A DNA stretch of 64,000 nt from Loxodes magnus. Lineage: Eukaryota > Ciliophora > Karyorelictea > Loxodida > Loxodidae. The stretch is taken from NCBI GenBank assembly GCA_946699065.1, contig CAMPDV010001748.1, positions 23,512-87,511 of the forward strand. Direction: 5' to 3'. The position numbers and the translations under genes were made by a program. Within the stretch, counting starts at the first letter, position 1. Every line of letters starts with the position of its first letter. The notes under the pieces were generated by a model. It did no database searches, had not been told where the DNA came from, and saw nothing but the letters and a program-made list of their open reading frames with translations. Shown in pieces: positions 35,691-48,183 of this stretch.

Positions 35691-37804
35691 ATTAATATTT
35701 AGAAAAGTGAAGTAAAGTAAGAAAAGAAGATAGAATTTCAGTTTTAAGGAGTATGGTTTGATAAGTAATTAATATTTAGAAAAGTGAAGAAGTAAAGTAA
35801 GGAAAGAAGATAGAATTTCAGTTTTAAGGAGTATGCTTTGATAAGTAATTAATATTTAAAAATGTTAAGAAGTAAAGTAAGAAAAGAAAAAAGAATTTCA
35901 GTTTTAAGGAGTATGCTTTGATAAGTAATTAATATTTAGAAAAGTGAAGAAGTAAAGTAAGAAAAGAAGATAGAATTTCAGTTATAAGGAGTATGCTTTG
36001 ATAAGTAATTAATATTTAGAAAAGTGAAGAAGTAAAGTAAGAAAGGAAGATGGAATTTCAGTTTTAAGGAGTATGCTTTGAGAAATATTAAGTATTTAGA
36101 AAAGTGAAGAAGTAAAGTAAGAAAAGAAGATAGAATTTCAGTTTTAAGGAGTATGCTTTGATAAGTAATTAATATTTAGAAAAGTGAAGAAGTAAAGTAA
36201 GGAAAGAAGATAGAATTTCAGTTTTAAGGAGTATGCTTTGAGAAGTATTAAAAATTTAAAAATGTTAAGAAGTAAAGTAAGAAAGGAAGATGGAATTTCA
36301 GTTTTAAGGAGTATGCTTTGATAAGTAATTAATATTTAGAAAAGTGAAGAAGTAAAGTAAGAAAAGAAGATAGAATTTCAGTTTTAAGGAGTATGCTTTG
36401 ATAAGTAATTAATATTTAGAAAAGTGAAGAAGTAAAGTAAGAAAAGAAGATAGAATTTCAGTTTTAAGGAGTATGCTTTGAGAAGTAATAAGTATTTAGA
36501 AAAGTTAAGAAGTAAAGTAAGAAAGGAAGATAGAATTTCAGTTTTAAGGAGTATGCTTTGAGAAGTAATTAATATTTAGAAAAGTGAAGAAGTAAAGTAA
36601 GGAAAGAAGATAGAATTTCAGTTTTAAGGAGTATGCTTTGAGAAGTAATATGTATTTAGAAAAGTGAAGAAGTAAAGAAGAAAAGAAGATAGAATTTCAG
36701 TTTTAAGGAGTATGCTTTGAGAAGTAATTAATATTTAGAAAAGTTAAGAAGTAAAGTAAGAAAAGAAGATGGAATTTCAGTTTTAAGGAGTATGCTTTGA
36801 GAAGTAATCAGTATTTAGAAAAGTGAAGAAGTAAAGTAAGGAAAGAAGATAGAATTTCAGTTTTAAGGAGTATGCTTTGAGAAGTAATATGTATTTAGAA
36901 AAGTGAAGAAGTAAAGAAGAAAAGAAGATAGAATTTCAGTTTTAAGGAGTATGCTTTGATAAGTAATTAATATTTAGAAAAGTGAAGAAGTAAAGTAAGA
37001 AAAGAAGATGGAATTTCAGTTTTAAGGAGTATGCTTTGAGAAGTAATTAATATTTAGAGAAGTGAAGAAGTAAAGTAAGAAAGGAAGATAGAATTTCAGT
37101 TTTAAGGAGTATGCTTTGATAAGTAATTAATATTTAGAAAAGTGAAGAAGTAAAGTAAGAAAAGAAGATAGAATTTCAGTTTTAAGGAGTATGCTTTGAT
37201 AAGTAATTAATATTTAGAAAAGTGAAGAAGTAAAGTAAGAAAAGAAGATAGAATTTCAGTTTTAAGGAGTATGCTTTGAGAAGTAATTAATATTTAGAAA
37301 AGTGAAGTAAAGAAGAAAATAAGATAGAATTTCAGTTATAAGGAGTATGCTTTGATAAGTAATTAATATTTAGAAAAGTGAAGAAGTAAAGTAAGAAAGG
37401 AAGATAGAATTTCAGTTTTAAGGAGTATGCTTTGATAAGTAATTAATATTTAGAAAAGTGAAGTAAAGTAAGAAAAGAAGATAGAATTTCAGTTTTAAGG
37501 AGTATGCTTTGATAAGTAATTAATATTTAGAAAAGTGAAGAAGTAAAGTAAGGAAAGAAGATAGAATTTCAGTTATAAGGAGTATGCTTTGATAAGTAAT
37601 TAATATTTAGAAAAGTGAAGAAGTAAAGTAAGAAAAGAAAAAAGAATTTCAGTTTTAAGGAGTATGCTTTGATAAGTAATTAATATTTAGAAAAGTGAAG
37701 AAGTAAAGTAAGAAAAGAAGATAGAATTTCAGTTTTAAGGAGTATGCTTTGAGAAGTAATATGTATTTAGAAAAGTGAAGAAGTAAAGTAAGAAAAGAAG
37801 ATGG

Positions 37805-38265
37805 AATTTCAGTTTTAAGGAGTATGCTTTGAGAAGTAATATGTATTTAGAAAAGTGAAGAAGTAAAGTAAGAAAAGAAGATAGAATTTCAGTTATAAGG
37901 AGTATGCTTTGATAAGTAATTAATATTTAGAAAAGTGAAGAAGTAAAGTAAGAAAAGAAGATAGAATTTCAGTTTTAAGGAGTATGCTTTGAGAAGTAAT
38001 CAGTATTTAGAAAAGTGAAGAAGTAAAGTAAGAAAAGAAGATGGAATTTCAGTTTTAAGGAGTATGCTTTGAGAAGTAATAAGTATTTAGAAAAGTGAAG
38101 AAGTAAAGTAAGAAAAGAAGATAGAATTTCAGTTTTAAGGAGTATGCTTTGATAAGTAATTAATATTTAGAAAAGTGAAGAAGTAAAGTAAGAAAAGAAG
38201 ATGGAATTTCAGTTTTAAGGAGTATGCTTTGAGAAGTAATTAATATTTAGAGAAGTGAAGAAGTA
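37805..38265 (+). repeat. Duplicated ~0.45-kb block (offset 11,929 bp), copy 2
   Basis: Partner of 25,876-26,340. Following units differ (79 bp end, then GGTGTATGC with AAAATGTTAAG), so only about six units are shared over a 12 kb distance. Confidence 0.78.
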
Positions 38266-39795
38266 AAGAAGAAAAGAAGATAGAATTTCAGTTTTAAGGT
38301 GTATGCTTTGATAAGTAATTAATATTTAAAAATGTTAAGAAGTAAAGTAAGAAAAGAAGATGGAATTTCAGTTTTAAGGAGTATGCTTTGAGAAGTAATA
38401 AGTATTTAGAAAAGTGAAGAAGTAAAGTAAGAAAAGAAGATAGAATTTCAGTTTTAAGGAGTATGCTTTGATAAGTAATTAATATTTAGAAAAGTGAAGA
38501 AGTAAAGTAAGAAAAGAAGATAGAATTTCAGTTTTAAGGAGTATGCTTTGATAAGTAATTAATATTTAGAAAAGTGAAGAAGTAAAGAAGAAAAGAAGAT
38601 AGAATTTCAGTTTTAAGGTGTATGCTTTGATAAGTAATTAATATTTAAAAATGTTAAGAAGTAAAGTAAGAAAAGAAAAAAGAATTTCAGTTTTAAGGAG
38701 TATGCTTTGATAAGTAATTAATATTTAGAAAAGTGAAGAAGTAAAGTAAGGAAAGAAGATAGAATTTCAGTTATAAGGAGTATGCTTTGATAAGTAATTA
38801 ATATTTAGAAAAGTGAAGAAGTAAAGTAAGAAAAGAAGATAGAATTTCAGTTTTAAGGAGTATGCTTTGAGAAGTAATATGTATTTAGAAAAGTGAAGAA
38901 GTAAAGTAAGAAAAGAAGATGGAATTTCAGTTTTAAGGAGTATGCTTTGAGAAGTAATATGTATTTAGAAAAGTGAAGAAGTAAAGTAAGAAAAGAAGAT
39001 AGAATTTCAGTTTTAAGGAGTATGCTTTGAGAAGTATTAAGAATTTAGAAAATGTTAAGAAGTAAAGTAAGAAAAGAAAAAAGAATTTCAGTTTTAAGGA
39101 GTATGCTTTGATAAGTAATTAATATTTAGAAAAGTGAAGAAGTAAAGTAAGGAAAGAAGATAGAATTTCAGTTTTAAGGAGTATGCTTTGATAAGTAATT
39201 AATATTTAAAAATGTTAAGAAGTAAAGTAAGAAAAGAAAAAAGAATTTCAGTTTTAAGGAGTATGCTTTGATAAGTAATTAATATTTAGAAAAGTGAAGA
39301 AGTAAAGTAAGGAAAGAAGATAGAATTTCAGTTTTAAGGAGTATGCTTTGATAAGTAATTAATATTTAGAAAAGTGAAGAAGTAAAGTAAGAAAAGAAGA
39401 TAGAATTTCAGTTTTAAGGAGTATGCTTTGATAAGTAATTAATATTTAGAAAAGTGAAGAAGTAAAGTAAGAAAGAAGATAGAATTTCAGTTTTAAGGAG
39501 TATGCTTTGAGAAGTAATATGTATTTAGAAAAGTGAAGAAGTAAAGTAAGAAAAGAAGATAGAATTTCAGTTTTAAGGAGTATGCTTTGAGAAGTAATAT
39601 GTATTTAGAAAAGTGAAGAAGTAAAGTAAGAAAAGAAGATAGAATTTCAGTTTTAAGGAGTATGCTTTGATAAGTAATTAATATTTAGAAAAGTGAAGAA
39701 GTAAAGTAAGAAAAGAAGATAGAATTTCAGTTTTAAGGAGTATGCTTTGAGAAGTAATATGTATTTAGAAAAGTGAAGAAGTAAAGTAAGGAAAG

Positions 39796-39876
39796 AAGAA
39801 AGAATTTCAGAATTTAAGGAGTATGCTTTGAGAAGTAATTAATATTTAGAAAAGTGAAGAAGTAAAGTAAGAAAAG
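39796..39876 (+). repeat. P92/P80 chimeric unit (81 bp)
   Basis: Starts like P92 (AAGAAAGAATTTCAGAATTTA) but continues AAGGAGTATGC as a normal C unit. Only the first part of P92 is present. It adjoins the scrambled unit at 39,877. Confidence 0.8.
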
Positions 39877-39974
39877 AAGATAGAATTTCAGTTTTAAGGA
39901 GTATGCTTTGAGAAGTAATTAATATTTAGAGAGTATGCAGTTTTAAGGAATGTTAAGAAGTAAAGTAAGAAAAG
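39877..39974 (+). repeat. 98-bp scrambled unit
   Basis: An ordinary C unit up to ATATTTAGA, then GAGTATGCAGTTTTAAGGAA, where GTATGC comes before CAGTTTTAAGG, the reverse of the normal order. It then resumes at TGTTAAGAAG. Together with the chimera just before it this marks a rearrangement point at the edge of the zone. Confidence 0.82.
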
Positions 39975-41689
39975 AAGATAGAATTTCAGTTTTAAGGAGT
40001 ATGCTTTGATAAGTAATTAATATTTAGAAAAGTGAAGAAGTAAAGTAAGAAAAGAAGATAGAATTTCAGTTTTAAGGAGTATGCTTTGAGAAGTAATTAA
40101 TATTTAGAAAAGTGAAGAAGTAAAGTAAGAAAAGAAGATAGAATTTCAGTTTTAAGGAGTATGCTTTGAGAAGTAATTAATATTTAGAAAAGTGAAGAAG
40201 TAAAGTAAGAAAAGAAGATAGAATTTCAGTTTTAAGGAGTATGCTTTGATAAGTAATAAGTATTTAGAAAAGCTAAGAAGTAAAGTAAGAAAAGAAGAAA
40301 GAATTTCAGTTTTAAGGAGTATGCTTTGATAAGTAATTAATATTTAGAAAAGTGAAGAAGTAAAGTAAGAAAAGAAGATAGAATTTCAGTTTTAAGGAGT
40401 ATGCTTTGAGAAGTAATAAGTATTTAGAAAAGCTAAGAAGTAAAGTAAGAAAAGAAGAAAGAATTTCAGTTATAAGGAGTATGCTTTGATAAGTAATTAA
40501 TATTTAGAAAAGTGAAGAAGTAAAGTAAGAAAAGAAGATAGAATTTCAGTTTTAAGGAGTATGCTTTGAGAAGTAATTAATATTTAGAAAAGTGAAGAAG
40601 TAAAGTAAGAAAAGAAGATAGAATTTCAGTTTTAAGGAGTATGCTTTGAGAAGTAATTAATATTTAGAAAAGTGAAGAAGTAAAGTAAGAAAAGAAGATA
40701 GAATTTCAGTTTTAAGGAGTATGCTTTGAGAAGTAATTAATATTTAGAAAAGCTAAGAAGTAAAGTAAGAAAAGAAGATAGAATTTCAGTTTTAAGGAGT
40801 ATGCTTTGATAAGTAATTAATATTTAGAAAAGTGAAGAAGTAAAGTAAGAAAAGAAGATAGAATTTCAGTTTTAAGGAGTATGCTTTGAGAAGTAATAAG
40901 TATTTAGAAAAGCTAAGAAGTAAAGTAAGAAAAGAAGATAGAATTTCAGTTATAAGGAGTATGCTTTGATAAGTAATTAATATTTAGAAAAGTGAAGAAG
41001 TAAAGTAAGAAAAGAAGATAGAATTTCAGTTTTAAGGAGTATGCTTTGAGAAGTAATTAATATTTAGAAAAGTGAAGAAGTAAAGTAAGAAAAGAAGATA
41101 GAATTTCAGTTTTAAGGAGTATGCTTTGAGAAGTAATATGTATTTAGAAAAGTGAAGAAGTAAAGTAAGAAAAGAAGATAGAATTTCAGTTTTAAGGAGT
41201 ATGCTTTGATAAGTAATTAATATTTAGAAAAGTGAAGAAGTAAAGTAAGAAAAGAAGATAGAATTTCAGTTTTAAGGAGTATGCTTTGAGAAGTAATTAA
41301 TATTTAGAAAAGTGAAGAAGTAAAGTAAGAAAAGAAGATAGAATTTCAGTTTTAAGGAGTATGCTTTGATAAGTAATTAATATTTAGAAAAGTGAAGAAG
41401 TAAAGTAAGAAAAGAAGATAGAATTTCAGTTTTAAGGAGTATGCTTTGAGAAGTAATTAATATTTAGAAAAGTGAAGAAGTAAAGTAAGGAAAGAAGATA
41501 GAATTTCAGTTTTAAGGAGTATGCTTTGAGAAGTAATTAATATTTAGAAAAGTGAAGAAGTAAAGTAAGAAAAGAAGATAGAATTTCAGTTTTAAGGAGT
41601 ATGCTTTGAGAAGTAATAAGTATTTAGAAAAGTGAAGAAGTAAAGTAAGAAAAGAAGAAAGAATTTCAGTTTTAAGGAGTATGCTTTGA

Positions 41690-42466
41690 TAAGTAATAAG
41701 TATTTAGAAAAGTGAAGAAGTAAAGTAAGAAAAGAAGATAGAATTTCAGTTTTAAGGAGTATGCTTTGATAAGTAATTAATATTTAGAAAAGTGAGGAAG
41801 TAAAGTAAGAAAAGAAGATAGAATTTCAGTTTTAAGGAGTATGCTTTGAGAAGTAATAAGTATTTAGAAAAGCTAAGAAGTAAAGTAAGAAAAGGAGATA
41901 GAATTTCAGTTATAAGGAGTATGCTTTGATAAGTAATTAATATTTAGAAAAGTGAAGAAGTAAAGTAAGGAAAGAAGATAGAATTTCAGTTTTAAGGAGT
42001 ATGCTTTGAGAATTATTAAGAATTTAAAAATGTTAAGAAGTAAAGTAAGAAAAGAAAAAAGAATTTCAGTTTTAAGGAGTATGCTTTGATAAGTAATTAA
42101 TATTTAGAAAAGTGAAGAAGTAAAGTAAGAAAAGAAGATAGAATTTCAGTTTTAAGGAGTATGCTTTGAGAAGTAATTAATATTTAGAAAAGTGAAGAAG
42201 TAAAGTAAGAAAGGAAGATGGAATTTCAGTTTTAAGGAGTATGCTTTGAGAAGTATTAAGAATATAAAAATGTTAAGAAGTAAAGTAAGAAAAGAAGATG
42301 GAATTTCAGTTATAAGGAGTATGCTTTGAGAAGTAATAAGTATTTAGAAAAGTGAAGAAGTAAAGTAAGAAAAGAAGAAAGAATTTCAGAATTTAGAGTT
42401 ACTAAAACTTAGAGATAAAAAGAAGTTATAAGTATTTAGAAAAGTAAGGAAGTAAAGTAAGAAAAG
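41690..42466 (+). repeat. Right-hand composite repeat ending in P92, copy 1
   Basis: Series: GATAAGTAATAAG; A with GTGAGGAAG; AGCTAAGAAG; AAAAGGAG with CAGTTATAAGG and AAGGAAAG end; TTTAAAAATGTTAAG; GAAAAAAG A; a unit ending GAAAGGAAGATGG; AAAATGTTAAG; GATGG CAGTTATAAGG; P92. The same order, with two extra units, is found at 45,480-46,423. A partial version (first few units) lies near 43,555-43,850. Confidence 0.72.
42375..42466 (+). repeat. P92 variant unit 19
   Basis: Standard form, first P92 after the 14.1 kb gap. The next unit starts AAGAAAGAATTTTAG, with T in place of C, and has ATTTTTAAAAAG. Confidence 0.9.
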
Positions 42467-42787
42467 AAGAAAGAATTTTAGTTTTAAGGAGTATGCTTTG
42501 AGAAATAATAAGTATTTTTAAAAAGTGAAGAAGTAAAGTAAGAAAAGGAGATAGAATTTCAGTTTTAAGGAGTATGCTTTGATAAGTAATTAATATTTAG
42601 AAAAGTGAAGAAGTAAAGTAAGAAAAGAAGATGGAATTTCAGTTTTAAGGAGTATGCTTTGAGAAATATTCAGTATTTAGAAAAGTGAAGAAGTAAAGTA
42701 AGAAAAGAAGATGGAATTTCAGTTATAAGGAGTATGCTTTGAGAAGTAATAAGTATTTAGAAAAGTGAAGAAGTAAAGTAAGAAAAG

Positions 42788-42879
42788 AAGAAAGAATTTC
42801 AGAATTTAGAGTTACTAAAACTTAGAGATAAAAAGAAGTTATAAGTATTTAGAAAAGTGAAGAAGTAAAGTAAGAAAAG
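42788..42879 (+). repeat. P92 variant unit 20, with ordinary tail
   Basis: P92 core, but the tail reads AAGTGAAGAAG as in P80 instead of AAGTAAGGAAG, showing conversion of the tail by an ordinary unit. Only 413 bp after unit 19 and with the same neighbours on both sides. Confidence 0.9.
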
Positions 42880-44637
42880 AAGAAAGAATTTTAGTTTTAA
42901 GGAGTATGCTTTGAGAAATAATAAGTATTTTTAAAAAGTGAAGAAGTAAAGTAAGAAAAGGAGATAGAATTTCAGTTTTAAGGAGTATGCTTTGATAAGT
43001 AATTAATATTTAGAAAAGTGAAGAAGTAAAGTAAGAAAAGAAGATAGAATTTCAGTTTTAAGGAGTATGCTTTGATAAGTAATTAATATTTAGAAAAGTG
43101 AAGAAGTAAAGTAAGAAAAGAAGAAAGAATTTCAGTTTTAAGGAGTATGCTTTGAGAAGTAATTAATATTTAGAAAAGTGAAGAAGTAAAGTAAGGAAAG
43201 AAGATAGAATTTCAGTTTTAAGGAGTATGCTTTGAGAAGTAATTAATATTTAGAAAAGTGAAGAAGTAAAGTAAGAAAAGAAGAAAGAATTTCAGTTTTA
43301 AGGAGTATGCTTTGAGAAGTAATTAATATTTAGAAAAGTGAAGAAGTAAAGTAAGGAAAGAAGATAGAATTTCAGTTTTAAGGAGTATGCTTTGAGAAGT
43401 AATTAATATTTAGAAAAGTGAAGAAGTAAAGTAAGAAAAGGAGATAGAATTTCAGTTTTAAGGAGTATGCTTTGAGAAGTAATAAGTATTTAGAAAAGTG
43501 AAGAAGTAAAGTAAGAAAAGAAGAAAGAATTTCAGTTTTAAGGAGTATGCTTTGATAAGTAATAAGTATTTAGAAAAGTGAAGAAGTAAAGTAAGAAAAG
43601 AAGATAGAATTTCAGTTTTAAGGAGTATGCTTTGAGAAGTAATTAATATTTAGAAAAGTGAGGAAGTAAAGTAAGAAAAGAAGATAGAATTTCAGTTTTA
43701 AGGAGTATGCTTTGAGAAGTAATAAGTATTTAGAAAAGCTAAGAAGTAAAGTAAGAAAAGAAGATAGAATTTCAGTTATAAGGAGTATGCTTTGATAAGT
43801 AATTAATATTTAGAAAAGTGAAGAAGTAAAGTAAGAAAAGAAGATAGAATTTCAGTTTTAAGGAGTATGCTTTGAGAAGTAATTAATATTTAGAAAAGTG
43901 AAGAAGTAAAGTAAGGAAAGAAGATAGAATTTCAGTTTTAAGGAGTATGCTTTGAGAAATATTCAGTATTTAGAAAAGTGAAGAAGTAAAGTAAGAAAAG
44001 AAGATAGAATTTCAGTTATAAGGAGTATGCTTTGATAAGTAATTAATATTTAGAAAAGTGAAGAAGTAAAGTAAGAAAAGAAGATAGAATTTCAGTTTTA
44101 AGGAGTATGCTTTGATAAGTAATTAATATTTAGAAAAGTGAAGAAGTAAAGTAAGGAAAGAAGATAGAATTTCAGTTTTAAGGAGTATGCTTTGATAAGT
44201 AATTAATATTTAGAAAAGTGAAGTAAAGTAAGAAAAGAAGATAGAATTTCAGTTTTAAGGAGTATGCTTTGATAAGTAATAAGTATTTAGAAAAGTGAAG
44301 AAGTAAAGTAAGAAAAGAAGATAGAATTTCAGTTTTAAGGAGTATGCTTTGAGAAGTAATAAGTATTTAGAAAAGTTAAGAAGTAAAGTAAGAAAAGAAG
44401 AAAGAATTTCAGTTTTAAGGAGTATGCTTTGAGAAGTAATTAATATTTAGAAAAGTGAAGAAGTAAAGTAAGAAAAGAAGATAGAATTTCAGTTTTAAGG
44501 AGTATGCTTTGAGAAGTAATTAATATTTAGAAAAGTGAGGAAGTAAAGTAAGAAAAGAAGATGGAATTTCAGTTTTAAGGAGTATGCTTTGAGAAGTAAT
44601 AAGTATTTAGAAAAGTGAAGAAGTAAAGTAAGAAAAG

Positions 44638-44729
44638 AAGAAAGAATTTCAGAATTTAGAGTTACTAAAACTTAGAGATAAAAAGAAGTTATAAGTATTT
44701 AGAAAAGTAAGGAAGTAAAGTAAGAAAAG
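44638..44729 (+). repeat. P92 variant unit 21
   Basis: Standard form, preceded by a GATGG unit with AATAAG and followed by the ATTTTAG plus ATTTTTAAAAAG unit, as for units 19 and 20. Confidence 0.9.
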
Positions 44730-45479
44730 AAGAAAGAATTTTAGTTTTAAGGAGTATGCTTTGAGAAATAATAAGTATTTTTAAAAAGTGAAGAAGTAAA
44801 GTAAGAAAAGAAGATGGAATTTCAGTTTTAAGGAGTATGCTTTGAGAAATATTCAGTATTTAGAAAAGTGAAGAAGTAAAGTAAGAAAAGAAGAAAGAAT
44901 TTCAGTTATAAGGAGTATGCTTTGATAAGTAATTAATATTTAGAAAAGTGAAGAAGTAAAGTAAGGAAAGAAGATGGAATTTCAGTTTTAAGGAGTATGC
45001 TTTGAGAAATATTCAGTATTTAGAAAAGTGAAGAAGTAAAGTAAGAAAAGAAGAAAGAATTTCAGTTATAAGGAGTATGCTTTGATAAGTAATTAATATT
45101 TAGAAAAGTGAAGAAGTAAAGTAAGAAAAGAAGATAGAATTTCAGTTTTAAGGAGTATGCTTTGATAAGTAATTAATATTTAGAAAAGTGAAGAAGTAAA
45201 GTAAGGAAAGAAGATAGAATTTCAGTTTTAAGGAGTATGCTTTGATAAGTAATTAATATTTAGAAAAGTGAAGAAGTAAAGTAAGAAAAGAAGATAGAAT
45301 TTCAGTTTTAAGGAGTATGCTTTGAGAAGTAATAAGTATTTAGAAAAGTTAAGAAGTAAAGTAAGAAAAGAAGATAGAATTTCAGTTTTAAGGAGTATGC
45401 TTTGAGAAATAATAAGTATTTTTAAAAAGTGAAGAAGTAAAGTAAGAAAAGGAGATAGAATTTCAGTTTTAAGGAGTAT

Positions 45480-46423
45480 GCTTTGATAAGTAATAAGTAT
45501 TTAGAAAAGTGAAGAAGTAAAGTAAGAAAAGAAGATAGAATTTCAGTTTTAAGGAGTATGCTTTGATAAGTAATTAATATTTAGAAAAGTGAGGAAGTAA
45601 AGTAAGAAAAGAAGATAGAATTTCAGTTTTAAGGAGTATGCTTTGAGAAGTAATAAGTATTTAGAAAAGCTAAGAAGTAAAGTAAGAAAAGGAGATAGAA
45701 TTTCAGTTATAAGGAGTATGCTTTGATAAGTAATTAATATTTAGAAAAGTGAAGAAGTAAAGTAAGGAAAGAAGATAGAATTTCAGTTTTAAGGAGTATG
45801 CTTTGAGAAGTATTAAGAATTTAAAAATGTTAAGAAGTAAAGTAAGAAAAGAAAAAAGAATTTCAGTTTTAAGGAGTATGCTTTGATAAGTAATTAATAT
45901 TTAGAAAAGTGAAGAAGTAAAGTAAGAAAAGAAGATAGAATTTCAGTTTTAAGGAGTATGCTTTGATAAGTAATTAATATTTAGAAAAGTGAAGAAGTAA
46001 AGTAAGAAAGGAAGATGGAATTTCAGTTTTAAGGAGTATGCTTTGAGAAATATTCAGTATTTAGAAAAGTGAAGAAGTAAAGTAAGAAAAGAAGATAGAA
46101 TTTCAGTTTTAAGGAGTATGCTTTGATAAGTAATTAATATTTAGAAAAGTGAAGAAGTAAAGTAAGAAAAGAAGATAGAATTTCAGTTTTAAGGAGTATG
46201 CTTTGAGAAGTATTAAGAATTTAAAAATGTTAAGAAGTAAAGTAAGAAAAGAAGATGGAATTTCAGTTATAAGGAGTATGCTTTGAGAAGTAATAAGTAT
46301 TTAGAAAAGTGAAGAAGTAAAGTAAGAAAAGAAGAAAGAATTTCAGAATTTAGAGTTACTAAAACTTAGAGATAAAAAGAAGTTATAAGTATTTAGAAAA
46401 GTAAGGAAGTAAAGTAAGAAAAG
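45480..46423 (+). repeat. Right-hand composite repeat ending in P92, copy 2
   Basis: Partner of 41,690-42,466. It has two more units (GAAATATTCAG and A) inserted before the last AAAATGTTAAG unit, otherwise the same order of rare variants and the same terminal P92. Confidence 0.72.
46332..46423 (+). repeat. P92 variant unit 22
   Basis: Standard form. The units before it (AGCTAAGAAG, AAAAGGAG with CAGTTATAAGG, TTAAAAATGTTAAG, GAAAAAAG) follow the same order as before unit 19. Confidence 0.9.
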
Positions 46424-48183
46424 AAGAAAGAATTTTAGTTTTAAGGAGTATGCTTTGAGAAATAATAAGTATTTTTAAAAAGTGAAGAAGTAAAGTAAGA
46501 AAAGGAGATAGAATTTTAGTTTTAAGGAGTATGCTTTGATAAGTAATTAATATTTAGAAAAGTGAAGAAGTAAAGTAAGAAAAGAAGATAGAATTTCAGT
46601 TTTAAGGAGTATGCTTTGAGAAGTATTAAAAATTTAGAAAAGTTAAGAAGTAAAGTAAGAAAAGAAAAAAGAATTTCAGTTTTAAGGAGTATGCTTTGAT
46701 AAGTAATTAATATTTAGAAAAGTGAAGAAGTAAAGTAAGAAAAGAAGATAGAATTTCAGTTATAAGGAGTATGCTTTGATAAGTAATTAATATTTAGAAA
46801 AGTGAAGAAGTAAAGTAAGAAAAGAAGATAGAATTTCAGTTATAAGGAGTATGCTTTGAGAAATATTCAGTATTTAGAAAAGTGAAGAAGTAAAGTAAGA
46901 AAAGAAGATAGAATTTCAGTTATAAGGAGTATGCTTTGATAAGTAATTAATATTTAGAAAAGTGAAGAAGTAAAGTAAGAAAAGAAGATAGAATTTCAGT
47001 TTTAAGGAGTATGCTTTGATAAGTAATTAATATTTAGAAAAGTGAAGAAGTAAAGTAAGAAAAGAAGATAGAATTTCAGTTTTAAGGAGTATGCTTTGAT
47101 AAGTAATTAATATTTAGAAAAGTGAAGAAGTAAAGTAAGAAAAGGAGATAGAATTTCAGTTTTAAGGAGTATGCTTTGATAAGTAATTAATATTTAGAAA
47201 AGTGAAGAAGTAAAGTAAGAAAAGAAGATAGAATTTCAGTTATAAGGAGTATGCTTTGAGAAGTATTAAAAATTTAAAAATGTTAAGAAGTAAAGTAAGA
47301 AAAGAAAAAAGAATTTCAGTTTTAAGGAGTATGCTTTGATAAGTAATTAATATTTAGAAAAGTGAAGAAGTAAAGTAAGAAAAGAAGATAGAATTTCAGT
47401 TTTAAGGAGTATGCTTTGAGAAATATTAAGTATTTAGAAAAGTGAAGAAGTAAAGAAGAAAAGAAGATAGAATTTCAGTTTTAAGGAGTATGCTTTGATA
47501 AGTAATTAATATTTAGAAAAGTGAAGAAGTAAAGTAAGGAAAGAAGATAGAATTTCAGTTTTAAGGAGTATGCTTTGATAAGTAATTAATATTTAGAAAA
47601 GTGAAGAAGTAAAGTAAGAAAAGAAGATAGAATTTCAGTTTTAAGGAGTATGCTTTGAGAAGTAATAAGTATTTAGAAAAGTGAAGAAGTAAAGTAAGAA
47701 AAGAAGATAGAATTTCAGTTTTAAGGAGTATGCTTTGATAAGTAATTAATATTTAGAAAAGTGAAGAAGTAAAGTAAGGAAAGAAGATAGAATTTCAGTT
47801 TTAAGGAGTATGCTTTGAGAAGTATTAAGTATTTAGAAAAGTGAAGAAGTAAAGTAAGAAAAGAAGATAGAATTTCAGTTTTAAGGAGTATGCTTTGATA
47901 AGTAATTAATATTTAGAAAAGTGAAGAAGTAAAGTAAGAAAAGAAGATAGAATTTCAGTTTTAAGGAGTATGCTTTGAGAAGTAATTAATATTTAGAAAA
48001 GTAAGAAGTAAAGTAAGAAAGGAAGATGGAATTTCAGTTTTAAGGAGTATGCTTTGAGAAGTAATTAATATTTAGAAAAGTGAAGAAGTAAAGTAAGAAA
48101 AGAAGATAGAATTTCAGTTTTAAGGAGTATGCTTTGAGAAGTAATTAAGTATTTAGAAAAGTGAAGAAGTAAAGTAAGAAAAG

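Larger units (their letters stand above)
25696..39795 (+). repeat. Middle satellite domain
   Basis: New unit variants become common here: CAGTTATAAGG (first at 25,961), GAAAGGAAGATGG, GTATGGTTTGATAAG, GAAATATTCAG, TTTAAAAATGTTAAG, GAAAAAAGAATTTC, 79 bp units ending GTAAAGAAGAAAAG and 77 bp units ending GTGAAGTAAAGTAAG. P79 units of the AAGTATTAAC type are absent. Two P92 units lie at the left end; none follow until 42,375. Unit lengths are more varied than in the left domain, suggesting an older or less homogenised part. Confidence 0.72.
28278..42374 (+). repeat. 14.1-kb stretch without P92 units
   Basis: About 175 consecutive units with no intact P92; only a P92-like scrap (30,008-30,023) and one chimeric unit (39,796-39,876) hint at the variant. 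The first part (28,278-29,637) is nearly pure A units, the most uniform run in the window, suggesting recent local expansion. Confidence 0.8.
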
